Source: Tethya wilhelma (Eukaryota > Porifera > Demospongiae > Tethyida > Tethyidae). Taken from it: a DNA stretch of 64,000 nucleotides. Positions 27,840 to 39,615 of this stretch are shown piece after piece. Where the stretch lies: contig CAXIPT010000002.1 of assembly GCA_964030475.1 (NCBI GenBank), positions 18,000,523-18,064,522 of the forward strand, read 5' to 3'. How positions within the stretch are numbered: the stretch's first letter is position 1; the number at the start of each line of letters is the position of its first letter. Made by a program: the position numbers and the translations under genes. Under the pieces are notes generated by a model. That model searched no databases, was not told the origin of the DNA, and saw nothing but the letters and a program-made list of their open reading frames with translations.

Positions 27840-28013
27840 TACTGTATTTTTATAGCAAAACTGAAGTTGTTTATTTTTCTGCAGCAATCAATCACTTGAT
27901 CACTTAATTAACTAACTTGCATAATCACAATTTTAACTTTTGTCAGCTGCATACAATCAATAAATTAATGATTAAAAAAGAAAACAAAAAATAAGCAAAG
28001 GGAAAAAAAAAGG

Positions 28014-30058
28014 TCAATGTTTCCATTTAAAGTCCACTACCAGTGCCAGGTGGTCAGAGGGAAAGTAGACGGATGGAAGTGCTATAAACTCTGTGACCTC
28101 ACTGTGAGATGGAAGAGGGACCACCCTCTCCACTGCAAGGAGATCAGAGCCGAAAAACACATAGTCCAGGACTCCATAATAGCCGAGAGTGTAATTGGTA
28201 TAACGATCGGTACCGGTTGCATTCTGAAAGTGAAACCTGTGCTTCAAGTCCAGTCCTGTGAATTCGTCTGCAGTAGATAGCCTCCGTTTAGGTATTCTGA
28301 GTATCTCTGAAGGCTGGAGAGACGGCAAAGGACCGAGCACGTCATGGTCAGGTTTATCATCCTCCTCGTGTTCAGACTCTGAAGAAGATTCCTCTTCTCC
28401 CTTCAGTGGCCTCTTGTCGCAGGCACACTGTGGAACCTGTGACAGTTTGTACACCATCCAGTCCGGGTGGCTCTGGCCGACGGATCCACTGATAACATAC
28501 TCGTACGCCGCTATGCAGGGACAGCTGTTGAAGTCACCACCTATAATGGTTGCCACTTTTGCTTGTTGTCCAACAATTTGACGAAACTTGTCCATCTTGG
28601 TCTCGAGAAATTTTAGTGCAGTTGCTACTTGTACCAGTCGAATGTGGTCTCCCATTGGGTGATAGTAGAGATGAGTGTTCATGATACACAGATAGGTATC
28701 GGGCATGTCGAGACTTCGCAAGAACACCACTAAGACAATGTTGTGCTTCTTGAGCACCTCACGAAGAAAGTAGGGAGCAATTTGAAGGCCCTGAAACAGT
28801 TCTGAGCAAGAAGGATCATGCTCGAAGAAGTCTTTCAGTGGAGTGCTCTCAACAGACACGAGAGAAAACTTTGAGGTGTCAAAAAAGATCGCTTCTCCTT
28901 CCTTTATCTATCAACCAACACAAAACAAAGGATCTTAGATTAAGGCAAAAAATGGACCTAATAATTATTTACATACCATGCCAGATTTAGGTTGGAAACA
29001 TCCATCGTATCCTTTGTCCTTCAAAGAGGGAAGAAAAAATCTATTAAACGTTTTGTGGTCAACCTCCTGCAGACAAATGACATCAGCATTGTAGCCTAAG
29101 AGTTCGTGGACAAGAAGACACTGCCTGTAGTCAATGTCCAGAGCAGAAGGATCACAATATGGATAGAGCTTCTCACGAGCGTGTGCAGAGGACGTGAAAG
29201 GTTCGGCTAGAGTGTTGTAGGTCACAACACGGAATTGGTTGGCAGCTGCCAGGTGAGCCGGGGTCAGTAGGTGTCTTCTGGTAATGGGGTTGATTGTAGG
29301 TCCCGCCGTTACAATGGGAGAGATTGTCGATCTGAGTACACCTGTTCTCTTTCCATCCGGCGAGACTGGGATACACTCCAGCAAGAGTCTGTGGTCCAGA
29401 TCTTCCTGTGAAGGCCAGTAGGTAATGCTGTTTCCAACTACCTCAAGAGTCGAGGAATCGGGTAGAAATTCGGCTGGATCTGAGCTTACTGGATAACGTT
29501 TCCACGTCCACTTGCAGGAGCCAGGAGCAGTGAATTCAGTTTCTACCTAAGAATTCCAAAATGATGTACATGAAAGATGATGAATGCAATAAGTGCTTCA
29601 CAGTCAAGTCAGCATGTACAGCAACTAACCTCAGGTACAGCCGGACAACCACTCATGACGAAGCGAGGCATCTTCAGTGACAGGACCGACGGTAAGTTCA
29701 CATCAATTGAGTATCTGATACCATCTAAAATAAGCACATTTCCATTCACCCATGCTTGCACATTTGGTACCTCATCTGGGATAGGCTCCTTGCCATTCTG
29801 GTCTTCATAGAGGTGGGCTTCAATTGGAACAAGTGAAACATGGACTTGTTTTCTCATGCTCTTCTTAACCTTCTCTGGTTTGCTTGCAGTAATAACTAGT
29901 CTCTTCAGTGTCTTCCCTAAACACTCGTCCTTTTGTCTCAAGAGAACATGTGACTTTCCTTTGAACTCGAAAATTAAGTTCAGATGGTCTTCACCGTCTA
30001 CTGATCTTACCACAACCATCTGAGAAGACTGCCTGGCCTCTCCGCTTATAGATGCCAT
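28014..30058 (-). CDS. PDE12: PDE12-like 2',5'-phosphodiesterase / poly(A) exonuclease (EEP family)
   Basis: Three exons (30058-29630, 29546-28977, 28907-28014; all phase 0) encode about 630 residues, close to human PDE12 at 609. PDE12 degrades 2'-5' oligoadenylates and trims 3' poly(A), mainly in mitochondria. The C-terminal endonuclease/exonuclease/phosphatase domain shows TYNTLAEPF, ICLQEVD (catalytic Glu), MNTHLYYHP, IIGGDFNSCP, LDYVFFGSD and PSDHLALVVDFKW. The closing segment RVVPLPSHSEVTEFIALPSV is characteristic of PDE12, not of Angel or CCR4. An acidic Ser/Glu insertion near the middle of the catalytic domain (EEESSSESEHEEDDK) is unusual. The N-terminus (MASISGEARQ) does not look like a strong mitochondrial presequence. 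The gene lies 191 bp head-to-head from NALCN exon 1 and tail-to-tail with prominin B. Confidence 0.9.
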
Positions 30059-30249
30059 TGTTTGGAGCCTCTTTCATCAGTGAATTAGGCTGCGCTGTGG
30101 CACTGGTTCACTGGTTCACTGCTCAGCTGATCCATTTGGAGTTCATAGGTCAATGTGCATGTGGGTGGAGCACAACGTAAATTACGACCCCGCCCACTTC
30201 ACTTTTTGGAAGTACTCAAAGCTTACTATACACTTTTGTTTGTAAGAAG
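30059..30249. promoter_or_regulatory. Bidirectional promoter between PDE12 and NALCN
   Basis: The start codons of PDE12 (-) and NALCN exon 1 (+) are only 191 bp apart. The same spacer recurs at 38767-38957. It holds a short tandem repeat, CACTGGTTCACTGGTTCACTG (30103-30123). No TATA box is evident. The regulatory role is inferred from geometry. Confidence 0.5.
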
Positions 30250-30729
30250 ATGGCTACTTCTTCCAGTCCATCTCTGAAGAGAACCAGGGCTCTGAGAAGC
30301 CATCGTCCCACGCCAGCAGCGTCAGTTGGTGGCAGTGTTTCACCAAGAAGAGGATCAGTGACGTTCGACACACAGACATCAGTCTACCATCCCGACCAGC
30401 ATGAGGGTGAGGACATACTGACACAGACTGACACAAAAGATGATGAAGACGTGGGCACAAGAGCGGGATACACCGGCTGCTCGCCCTTTCACTACTTGAT
30501 AGAACGAAGATGGGCTAGAAGATTCTTCAGGGTGCTGGCAGTCATCAACCTAATTTCACTGATATTTGCTTCGCCACTAAAATTCTGTACAGGAGATAGT
30601 GAAGATGATGATTGTATTGGTGTGCGCATCCAGTTCATAATCATCGCATGCGTCGACTTCATTCTTGCTGTGCTCTACACCTTCCAGACAATACTTAGGA
30701 TAGAGTATAGCATCTACCTCAGAAAAAAT
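30250..30729 (+). pseudogene. Duplicate of NALCN exon 1 (assembly copy, not a separate gene)
   Basis: The 160 codons here are identical to exon 1 of the NALCN gene at 38958-39437, and the donor GTAAGC follows. No NALCN exon 2 lies downstream: the sequence stops at the N at 30908, right before the position where exon 2 would begin. It should be read as the same exon represented twice. Confidence 0.85.
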
Positions 30730-30908
30730 GTAAGCTTGATTCATTTATACACAGAAATAACATTTGTGACTATGACCTTTCTGAATACATAACATATGTA
30801 GTAGCTAGTCTCACTAGCCAGACTGTCATCTCTTTTGTGGAGAGTTGAGCTAGTACTACGGTGATTTATCTCTTTCATGCACACACGCACACATGTCTGG
30901 ATCCTTAN

Positions 30909-31735
30909 ATTTTAATTCTCCAGCTGGTCCTTTCTTCATCCATTGTGCCAGTAGTGGTACAAGGAATCTCTACTGGGCTGTTAGTGATTCCTATCAAGTA
31001 ACAGCTGTTCAGGGCAAGAGCAATGCATCAAGGTTTTACCTCAAGCCTAGTGGAAATCCTAAACACCCTAAGGAATTCTATATCTGTTACTACGATGTAG
31101 ACTTGAAAGAGCACAAAAGTACAAGTATTGAAGATCAGCTGGATGAAGAGAAAACTTATACTGAACCAGTTCCTCGCTATCTTCATACATCTCTTAGTAT
31201 CACAGGGACGAATCCAGGACCCCTTCAATTTCGATACGATGCTACAGATAAAGATACCCGTCTTGTTCTTGAAAGCTGTGTTACAAGACGTCATGAACCC
31301 CCAGTGTCCCTGCCCTCGTGGATGAGTGGGAGCGAAATATGCTACATTAAATGTGCTAGACGTAAGTTTCAGAAGAATGGCTACATTGCAGTAGTAATTA
31401 CTGAATCTCAAGGTGAATGTGGATCCCAAGGAGAATGTGGCATCACTTGCTGTGTAAGCTCCAAGCAAAGTGAGAGATCCTCTGGTTCGTACATGCTTTT
31501 CCAAATTGTGAAAACTCCTAATACTTCACTTAATCGAAAAACCAAAACAAGTGAAGATACATTTGGAAGCACTGGATATATCGTGGATGGTGACTCACTG
31601 CCACAGCCTATGCTTGTACCTGAAGATGATCCAATTTCAGACAACTCTTTCACAGAAGAGCCATCAACTTATTTCATGGAGGAAATCGACTTTCAGCTGA
31701 CAAGGAGTCATGATCCACTGACATATGGTCAATGA
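30909..31735 (+). CDS. Unrecognised protein, intronless C-terminal part (contig edge)
   Basis: An open frame continues from the gap at 30908 for about 275 codons to a stop at 31735. I do not recognise the family. The first ~90 residues are Tyr/Ser-rich and look beta-stranded (NLYWAVSDSYQVTAVQG, FYLKPSG, EFYICYYDVDL). A cysteine-bearing part (ICYIKCARRKF, ECGITCCVSS) and an acidic tail follow. The apparent start ATG at 30893 lies in the duplicated NALCN intron, so it is not the true start. It is followed after 169 bases by a 38-base poly(A) run preceded by CATAAA, and it has no introns, which suggests a retrocopy. It could equally be the last exon of an ordinary gene. Confidence 0.5.
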
Positions 31736-31899
31736 CGGTTTATTTGTTTTTTTTTGTTTTTTTTTTATAGATTGTATTATCGAATAGTTTTGATTTTAAA
31801 AAACTAATAGATAGCTGGTAGGTAAAACTTGTAAACAAATTGTATAGATGTAGAAGTTCCATTGTTTATAGCTGGCCTGCATAAAGATCATTTTGCAGG

Positions 31900-31903
<4 letters not shown>

Positions 31904-31941
<38 letters not shown>
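31904..31941 (+). repeat. Poly(A) tract of 38 bases
   Basis: The run is uninterrupted. CATAAA lies about 20 bases upstream (31880-31885), the usual spacing of a polyadenylation signal from a tail. It follows the intronless ORF at 30909-31735 on the same strand. It may be the retained tail of a retroposed mRNA. Confidence 0.6.
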
Positions 31942-31944
<3 letters not shown>

Positions 31945-32094
31945 ACGCGCGCATGCGCGAAAGCAACGCAGGTAGATGACGTCATAATGTTCTAAATACC
32001 CGTATGCGACGATTGTGTTTGTTGTAATTTTTAAAAATGTGTGACTTCATAACTGCTCCAAAACAATTTTAGGTTTATAGACAAACTCTTAATC

Positions 32095-35000
32095 ATGGAC
32101 TCTTTGTTTCGGTGGTGTGTGTTGGTAACTATTCTACTATTTCCCTTAACTCTAATTTGTCGAACGGCAGAAGAATGTGTAAACGGAGAGGTGGAGGGAG
32201 ACACTTGTGTGTGCTTTCCTGGATGGACTGGGCCAACTTGCGAGCTTTGTCACGGTAGAATAAGGTGAGAACATATGTATTGTCTATGATGAGATGTTTA
32301 GGTAGGTAGATATGGGAATTCTATTCGTAATGTGTTTACTGAGATAATTGTTTGGTCACTTTTAATATCCCAAAGTAAATAATTTCAATAACAGTCTCTA
32401 TCTTTCATTGGATATCTAAATTATGGTACATGCTGTCATAAATTTTATGGGCCTTCTTGACAGACACTAGTTATTGGATGTGGTAGGCTACACTACAAGT
32501 CTAGTTGGGTAGATGGCAAGAGTGTGAACATACAGTGTTTTCTTCCAGCAGGAAGCTGGTCCATGCTCAAGCCACATTTTGGCAGGCAACCTTTTCCTTA
32601 CATGGGTTTGTATGTACATTCATGTATATACAGACTCCATATTAGGAATGTGCTGACTGCATGATACCTTGAATAATAGATCACATCCTGCACAATTAGC
32701 ACAGTGTGCTGTTATGGTATATACCCACAAATTGACTCTAACTTCCTAGCACATGTGGTGCATGGACAACATGTGTACTGTACTGTACTGTACGTATCAT
32801 GGATCAACCAGGTGTATTAATATCCTATCATCTCTCTTCAGGCTAGTAAACAGCAGTGGTGTCATAGCAGATAGTGCTGTCGATAGGAACTACGCAGGCA
32901 ATGCCCGCTGTTTATTCTTCATTGAAGCCGATGAGTAAGTAGTAGAGCAGCTAAATTTAGTTCTACCCAGAGATAAAGAAAAAATTGTGTGATGTGTCAG
33001 AAAGAATTTCCCATCATTTACACTTCTCCTTCGTTCCCTCCAGTCCCGAGAGCACCATCCATCTTAGATTGAGGCGATTCCACACTGAGTGTCAATGGGA
33101 CTACCTCTATGTGTTTGATGGAGACTCAATCTACTCACCAAAGATTGCCGNCCCCCGACCATGATGACCCCACCCCCATTCCCATCAATGCCACCACCAC
33201 TAACTCAAGCTACACATTTGACAACTCAACCGAGATGGACTCCAATGAAGAAGAGGAGGACACACAGTTTGTAGAGATTCCTGAGATCACCCTGAGCAGC
33301 TCGGGCTCTCAGATGCTGTTGTATTTCTTCACTGATGTTGCTGAAGAGGCGCCTGGCTTTGAATTTTCGTACTGGTAAGATCCAAGCTAGTTTATTGAGC
33401 TAGACTCTTTTTTTCTATTCCTGACATGCAACGGGGGGGGGGGTATGGAAGGGTCTAGCTTGATGGATTCAATCCAAGCTCATGCTCTCTCTATAAAGGC
33501 AAATATTACCATAGCTATAGGATTGGCTTGGTTGTCACTGAGTCATAATGTCATTGTTAAGATACATATATAGATACATATCATTATTAAATACTTTGGT
33601 GTACTTGTGTATGTACTTTTCTTTCTTTGAAGGGTCGACTATGCCTGTCCTGAAAACTGTTCAGGACGTGGTGAGTGTCAGGACAATGGTACATGTCTGT
33701 GTGACCCTGACTGGATGGGTGACCTCTGTCAGTTGCCGTCCTGTCCTGGCAACTGCTCTTCAAACGGAGTGTGTGACACGAATACTTTGGCCTGCTCTTG
33801 TGAGCCTGGTTACACAGGTGAGTGAAGCTAGATGGGCTAGAGGAATTGTCACTCTAATTATATGTACTGTTTTGTGACTAAAAATAAAATTTTTGACTTT
33901 TTACGACATTCTATGGACATTTTTTGTTTTGTTTCTAGTATGATCTGGGTACCATGTTCAGATACACATACGTGTGTTGTGCGTTTGTCAACAAAAAATG
34001 TCACAAAACATCACACATTTTATTTTTGGTAACAAAACAGCACTTATGTAGTGACACAGTTCCCTTAAGGCAGGTTCACAATATTTTCTGTTGCATCATG
34101 TAAAAAATATTCACGCACAGATACACAAGAACACAATGTATCAAACATACATTAGGACAATTTTTCTAAATCTGCGTCAGTGCATTCTGTTGCGTTGCGT
34201 TGCCAAATGTGAAGTACTATTACACGATGCAGCACCGGATATTGTGAACCGTCTTAGTGTGATTGGCAATAAAGCTTTGAATTCTGTAGAGAGATAGTGT
34301 TACACATTGCCTTGTACAGCATGTGTAGTTAGTGTCCTGTGTGGGCATATGAGTGGGGGGAGTGGTATTGAACATCAATGCACTGGAGAAAGCCACTGTA
34401 CAGTATGAACAGCACATTAGCTTCCATTTATAGATGTAGTGGTGTGTTATATTGAAATAACAATATCCCATCCTCTAAATGAACAATCACGTGCATCCCA
34501 ATTTGGTTAAACATGTGTGTGTGTGCATTAAGTCAACTGTGCACAGTGTTATTGAAGTCTATACTTAACTTGTGTTGTGCATAATGCATGTGTACACATT
34601 CACTAGTGAAGCATTCTAATGCCTCCAGTGATTATGGCCTCCATTCCACAATTGCTCAGGTGACGACTGCTCCATTGACCTCTCCTCCACCCACTGGGAG
34701 AGGCTCGTCTACTCACAGCTCCCCTCCAATACCTCCTCCCTCTCCCTGTTGGCCAGAGCCTCTCACTCGGCTGTCCTATGGGGTCCACACTCTGACTACA
34801 TGCTGGTCTACGGTGGCTACCAGTTTCCCTTTGAGAGTCACTACGCCAGAGATGAGGAAGAGGAGGACACCTACTCTAGTAGTAGTGCCGGGGATACGTT
34901 TGCCAAGGGAAGTGGAGAGGGAGAGCCCGTGAATTCGCCGGTCGAACTATTGAGGTACCACTTTGCATCTTGGTCGTGGGAGACGCTGATCACAACCCCT

Positions 35001-38000
35001 TCTCTCGAAAATGTCACCGTTGATGGCAACGAGACTGTGACTCGAGAGAGACAGCCCCAACCGAGATACGGTCACACCTCCATCATTTACAATGTGAGTG
35101 GTCATGACGTATATTGTTAATATGAAGTCCGTATAGCTCCAAATTTTCTTGATACAAAAAGTTTGCGAAAAGTTTTTTTTTGTTTTGTTTTCTAAATTTC
35201 CACGGAGAAAATATTCATGATATACAGTCCAATCATAAAATTCACAAAAATATTGTGCCACAAAAATTTAGAGCTATATGGTAGCTTGAAGCTCTTGGCG
35301 TTCTCATCACTAGTGGTGTGATGGTTCTTCTCTCCCTTTAGAACACGATGTACGTGTTTGGTGGTGCCAAGATCCCCTCTGAAGAGATCACCAGTGAGCT
35401 GTGGGCGCTGGATCTCGACACGATGGTCTGGACACCGCTGTTTGACGACACACTCCCGCCACCTCCCCCTCCCCCATTGCCTAGCAACACTAGCGACGAT
35501 AATTCCACCGTTTCTGATCATCCCAGCGATGGAGTGGTTGCCATGGAGATAACCAATCAGGAAACAGACGAGATGATCCTACCAGTTGCAGTCCGCAGTC
35601 ACAGTGCCCACCTGGTGGGCAGGAAGATGGTGGTGCTGTTTGGCCTCTCCAGTTCTGAAGACAGCTTTGTCTCTTACGTTCAGGAGTACGATCTAGGTGA
35701 GTGTCTCTGAGGTGATATGTAGAGTCAGGGTTAATGGGTGTTTGTTGGAAGTGGAGACTGAACTGCTTGTCAGAGAGAGTAGTGTAAAGTGTTGACATCT
35801 ATATTCTACTGTATGTGGTGGCCAGTGAACATCGTAGAGTGACAGAACAAGCCATTTTCACTGCCCACTTTCATTCTATCTCACATGCAGAGTCCCAGAC
35901 TTGGTCTGCCCCTGATCAGTATGGTATTGGTGTGACTGGTAGAATGGGCCACTCCAGTGTCTACAATGAGATGGATGGACTCATCTATGTCTATGGAGGC
36001 TATGTGGAGCGCACAAAATCAAGTGCTGCCATCTCCTCTCAGTTGCTGGTCTACAATCCACTCACTTACACGTGGAGTTTTCTTGGATTTAGGTGAGACA
36101 CTGCTTGTGTGCTGAGTATACATACATGTAGTATATAATTTGAATGTGGGTGTGGGTGTGTGGGTGTGTGTGGGTGTGGGTGTGTGTGTAAATTCTTGAC
36201 TAATGAACCTATCCTCTCCATTTCTCTCCATCCAGTGGTTCCCCCCGCTACCTTCATTCCTCCATTCTCATCGGTCCTCTCCTGCTCACCTTTGGTGGCT
36301 GTGAAGGTCACGGTGCCAACCCTCGCGACTGTTTCACCAGTGACCTCCACATCTACAACACCCTCTGCAACTCTTGGGAGGTGGTCGAGTTCCCCGGGCT
36401 GCCCACCAACTCGAGCAGATACGGTCACTCCACGGTCCTCCAGCCTGACAACACCACCATGTTGGTGTACGGGGGGTTCCTTGGTACATTTCACCACGAC
36501 ATGCTCACACTCAATGTCGGCAATTGTAGTCGGTACCTCGACGAGGGAGAGTGCTTTAATGGCTCTCAGCTCTGTGTGTGGTCCAGTGTCGAGGGACAGT
36601 GTGTCGTGGCCGGGGAGCTGGGGGAGGAAAGAGTGAGGGATTCCACCTACCAGTGTGAAATTGGTAAGGCATAATCCCTCACTATGAGTAGATGTACTGT
36701 AGTCTGACTGTCAAGTATGTGTGTTTTGGATATTATGTCTTATGAAGTTTACATGGACTTGTTTATGTGTGTGTGTTTGTAGATTCTTGTTTATCTTTCC
36801 GAGAGTGCTCCGAATGCTCTGCTCAATCTGGATGTCTTTGGAATGCTACCTTCCGATTGTGTACACGTCCCAGCTCTGTGAATGCCACCAGTGATGAGTG
36901 CTCCCCTCCAGAGTCCCCAAGGAGTCAGTGCCGCCGCTATGATCGCTGCGAGGCTTGTCTGGCTCACGACTGCAAGTGGAGCAACAGAAATAACACCTGT
37001 CTCACTGAAACAGATTTCATTGGTGAGTTGAAGTGGTTTTGTTATCATTAGGCAAATTCTCCAAATCTGAACTGGATTTAGTTTTCAAAGTACCCCCCTA
37101 TTTGTACCATTAGACTGCTGTGTACAGGTAATGTATATTTAGACTCTAATAGAGTGTTGCTAGTCCTATTTCAACTACTGTACACCCTCATTCACTCTCT
37201 TTCCTTTAGCTCTCAATCTCACTGATGAAGACAACACATGCTCCCGTACCTCCTGCTTTTCCATCTCTGCCTGTGAAGATTGCTTCGACAGATCGTGTTT
37301 CTGGTGCCCTTCCCTCAACCACTGTGTGCCCAACGAACACTCAGGATTCTACCCACTCACCTACATCTATGGGCAGTGCCTCGGGTGGGTCAATCGGGTC
37401 TCGTCCAGAACCTGTCCTGGGGAGTGCAGCCGCCATCAGACGTGTGACTCCTGTCAAGGAGACTCTGTCTGTGGATGGTGCAACGATCCTTCCAATACCG
37501 GCCTCGGCAGGTGTGAGCAAGGAGGGTTTGGTGGCCCAAGAGAGGCCGGGTCTTGTCAGGCGGCCAGTCTGGAAGAGGAGAGTGAAGAGTGGTTCTTTGA
37601 CCAGTGTCCCGGTGAGACATGTTGAATGACACTGCACTCAATTATGTTATGCTAATTGTCGTGTCTATATTTGTATGCTGCTTGTGTACATACATACTGC
37701 TAATGGAATTGATGGCGACGTGCCTTATTGATCACAATTGCTGTTGACTACCTCAATCACAGTTTGTCAGTGTAATGGACACAGCATGTGCGTCAATGAT
37801 ACCTCCACTTGTGAATTCTGTCAGGACAACACGACTGGTTTGATGTGTGAGGAGTGCACTCTGGGATTCTTTGGCAATGCTCTTAATGGAGGCAACTGCA
37901 CTGGTACGTGAGAGGAACTACGTAGAATACTTGCATAGCTAGGATTTTTCTAGTTTTTGTCGTTCCATTGTCTCTCTCTCCCTCCAGAGTGTGACTGCAA

Positions 38001-38453
38001 TGGGTACAACCCTGTGTGTAACACCACTGATGGGACGTGTACCTGCCTCTCTCTGGGAGTGACTGGTGACAGGTGTCAGTTCTGTGATGGCGCTCAGAGC
38101 TACACTGGAGATGCCAACAACTTCTGCTACGGTATTATTATAGATTGTGGCAAAATTCCACATTTTGTGCTTACAAGATTGAGATATGACGTTGTCGTTA
38201 CTGTTGCATTCCTTTGTTTGATTTATAGTTGATTTGGCGGTTGGGTTCATCTACACATTCAGTGTGGACCAGGATCGTCAGCAGAGTGGATTCTTTACTG
38301 TCACTCCTAATTCAGTATGTTACTCACATACTCAAAGTGTGTTCATAGTAGTACACTTATGATTTTCTATGTAGGATATTGCATTGCATTTGAAAATTGA
38401 AGCAACCATCATTTCTCAAAGCCCAGTTGTGATCCAACTGTTCTTGGGACGAA
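32095..38453 (+). CDS. Attractin/MEGF8-like receptor ectodomain (interrupted and 3'-truncated by gaps)
   Basis: Attractin and MEGF8 are type I receptors that cooperate with E3 ligases to control surface receptors. Exons traced: 32095-32264, 32842-32934, 33044-33374, 33633-33817, 34660-35093, 35342-35696, 35891-36092, 36236-36663, 36783-37022, 37210-37611, 37763-37903, 37988-38131, 38229-38314 and 38375-38453, with matching phases except at the gap. Order: signal peptide, EGF-like (CVCFPGWTGPTCELCHGRIR), CUB (ECQWDYLYVFDGDS), two EGF modules, kelch repeats (MLVYGG, MYVFGG, IYVYGG, LLTFGG, MLVYGG), several PSI modules, two laminin-type EGF modules, then the post-EGF segment VDLAVGFIYTFSVDQDRQQ. 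No C-type lectin domain is visible between the PSI modules, unlike vertebrate attractin. The N at 33151 breaks the frame inside CUB, so bases are missing there. The transmembrane segment and tail are lost at the gap at 38553. Confidence 0.85.
33151..33151. other. Single-N gap inside the CUB exon
   Basis: Before the N the attractin-like frame reads ...YSPKIA. After it, the frame that leads correctly to the donor at 33374 is shifted. One N therefore stands for an unknown number of missing bases, not one uncalled base. Confidence 0.75.
35129..35281. mobile_element. MITE-like element, divergent CCGTATAGC family member
   Basis: The left end CCGTATAGCTCCAAATTTT pairs with the right end AAAAATTTAGAGCTATATGG as an imperfect inverted repeat. 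The interior is AT-rich and non-coding. It sits in the attractin-like intron between 35093 and 35342. The ends resemble those at 44366-44579 but are more diverged. Confidence 0.55.
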
Positions 38454-38499
38454 GTGAGAACCATTAATCACACTACCTAGCTTCCACACAAGACACTAA

Positions 38500-38539
<40 letters not shown>

Positions 38540-38553
38540 ACACACACACACAN
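38500..38553. repeat. (CA)n microsatellite ending in a single-N gap
   Basis: A CA repeat runs to the N at 38553, where the attractin-like contig stops. The next base begins the second copy of the PDE12/NALCN sequence. The repeat probably caused the contig break. Confidence 0.8.
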
Positions 38554-38766
38554 TTGTTTTCTCATGCTCTTCTTAACCTTCTCTGGTTTGCTTGCAGTAA
38601 TAACTAGTCTCTTCAGTGTCTTCCCTAAACACTCGTCCTTTTGTCTCAAGAGAACATGTGACTTTCCTTTGAACTCGAAAATTAAGTTCAGATGGTCTTC
38701 ACCGTCTACTGATCTTACCACAACCATCTGAGAAGACTGCCTGGCCTCTCCGCTTATAGATGCCAT
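38554..38766 (-). pseudogene. Truncated duplicate of PDE12 exon 1 (assembly copy)
   Basis: The first 71 codons of PDE12 recur here identically (MASISGEARQSSQ to SMRKQ) and are then cut by the N at 38553. There is no continuation, and the (CA)n beyond the N is unrelated. This is the contig edge, not an independent gene. Confidence 0.85.
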
Positions 38767-39615
38767 TGTTTGGAGCCTCTTTCATCAGTGAATTAGGCTG
38801 CGCTGTGGCACTGGTTCACTGGTTCACTGCTCAGCTGATCCATTTGGAGTTCATAGGTCAATGTGCATGTGGGTGGAGCACAACGTAAATTACGACCCCG
38901 CCCACTTCACTTTTTGGAAGTACTCAAAGCTTACTATACACTTTTGTTTGTAAGAAGATGGCTACTTCTTCCAGTCCATCTCTGAAGAGAACCAGGGCTC
39001 TGAGAAGCCATCGTCCCACGCCAGCAGCGTCAGTTGGTGGCAGTGTTTCACCAAGAAGAGGATCAGTGACGTTCGACACACAGACATCAGTCTACCATCC
39101 CGACCAGCATGAGGGTGAGGACATACTGACACAGACTGACACAAAAGATGATGAAGACGTGGGCACAAGAGCGGGATACACCGGCTGCTCGCCCTTTCAC
39201 TACTTGATAGAACGAAGATGGGCTAGAAGATTCTTCAGGGTGCTGGCAGTCATCAACCTAATTTCACTGATATTTGCTTCGCCACTAAAATTCTGTACAG
39301 GAGATAGTGAAGATGATGATTGTATTGGTGTGCGCATCCAGTTCATAATCATCGCATGCGTCGACTTCATTCTTGCTGTGCTCTACACCTTCCAGACAAT
39401 ACTTAGGATAGAGTATAGCATCTACCTCAGAAAAAATGTAAGCTTGATTCATTTATACACAGAAATAACATTTGTGACTATGACCTTTCTGAATACATAA
39501 CATATGTAGTAGCTAGTCTCACTAGCCAGACTGTCATCTCTTTTGTGGAGAGTTGAGCTAGTACTACGGTGATTTATCTCTTTCATGCACACACGCACAC
39601 ATGTCTGGATCCTTA
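38554..39615. repeat. Direct repeat copy 2 of the 1062-bp identical sequence
   Basis: Same sequence as 29846-30907 at a constant offset of 8708. Here it continues naturally into NALCN exon 2 (acceptor CCTTAG at 39611-39616), so this copy is the one joined to the rest of the channel gene. Confidence 0.9.

Larger units (their letters stand above)
29846..30907. repeat. Direct repeat copy 1 of a 1062-bp identical sequence (probable assembly duplicate)
   Basis: This segment reads the same as 38554-39615. It covers the 5' part of PDE12 exon 1, the 191-bp divergent promoter and NALCN exon 1 plus part of its intron. It ends exactly at the single N at 30908, and the other copy starts exactly after the single N at 38553. 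The pattern is that of overlapping contig ends that were not merged. Confidence 0.9.

Noticed and set aside
30104..30124. CACTGGTTCACTGGTTCACTG in the PDE12/NALCN spacer as an operator-like site
   Set aside because: It is a short tandem repeat without a known binding-site match and is too short to claim a role.
30250..30907. A third NALCN gene starting at 30250
   Set aside because: It is identical to exon 1 of the gene at 38958, ends at an N, and lacks any following exon. It is the same exon shown twice.
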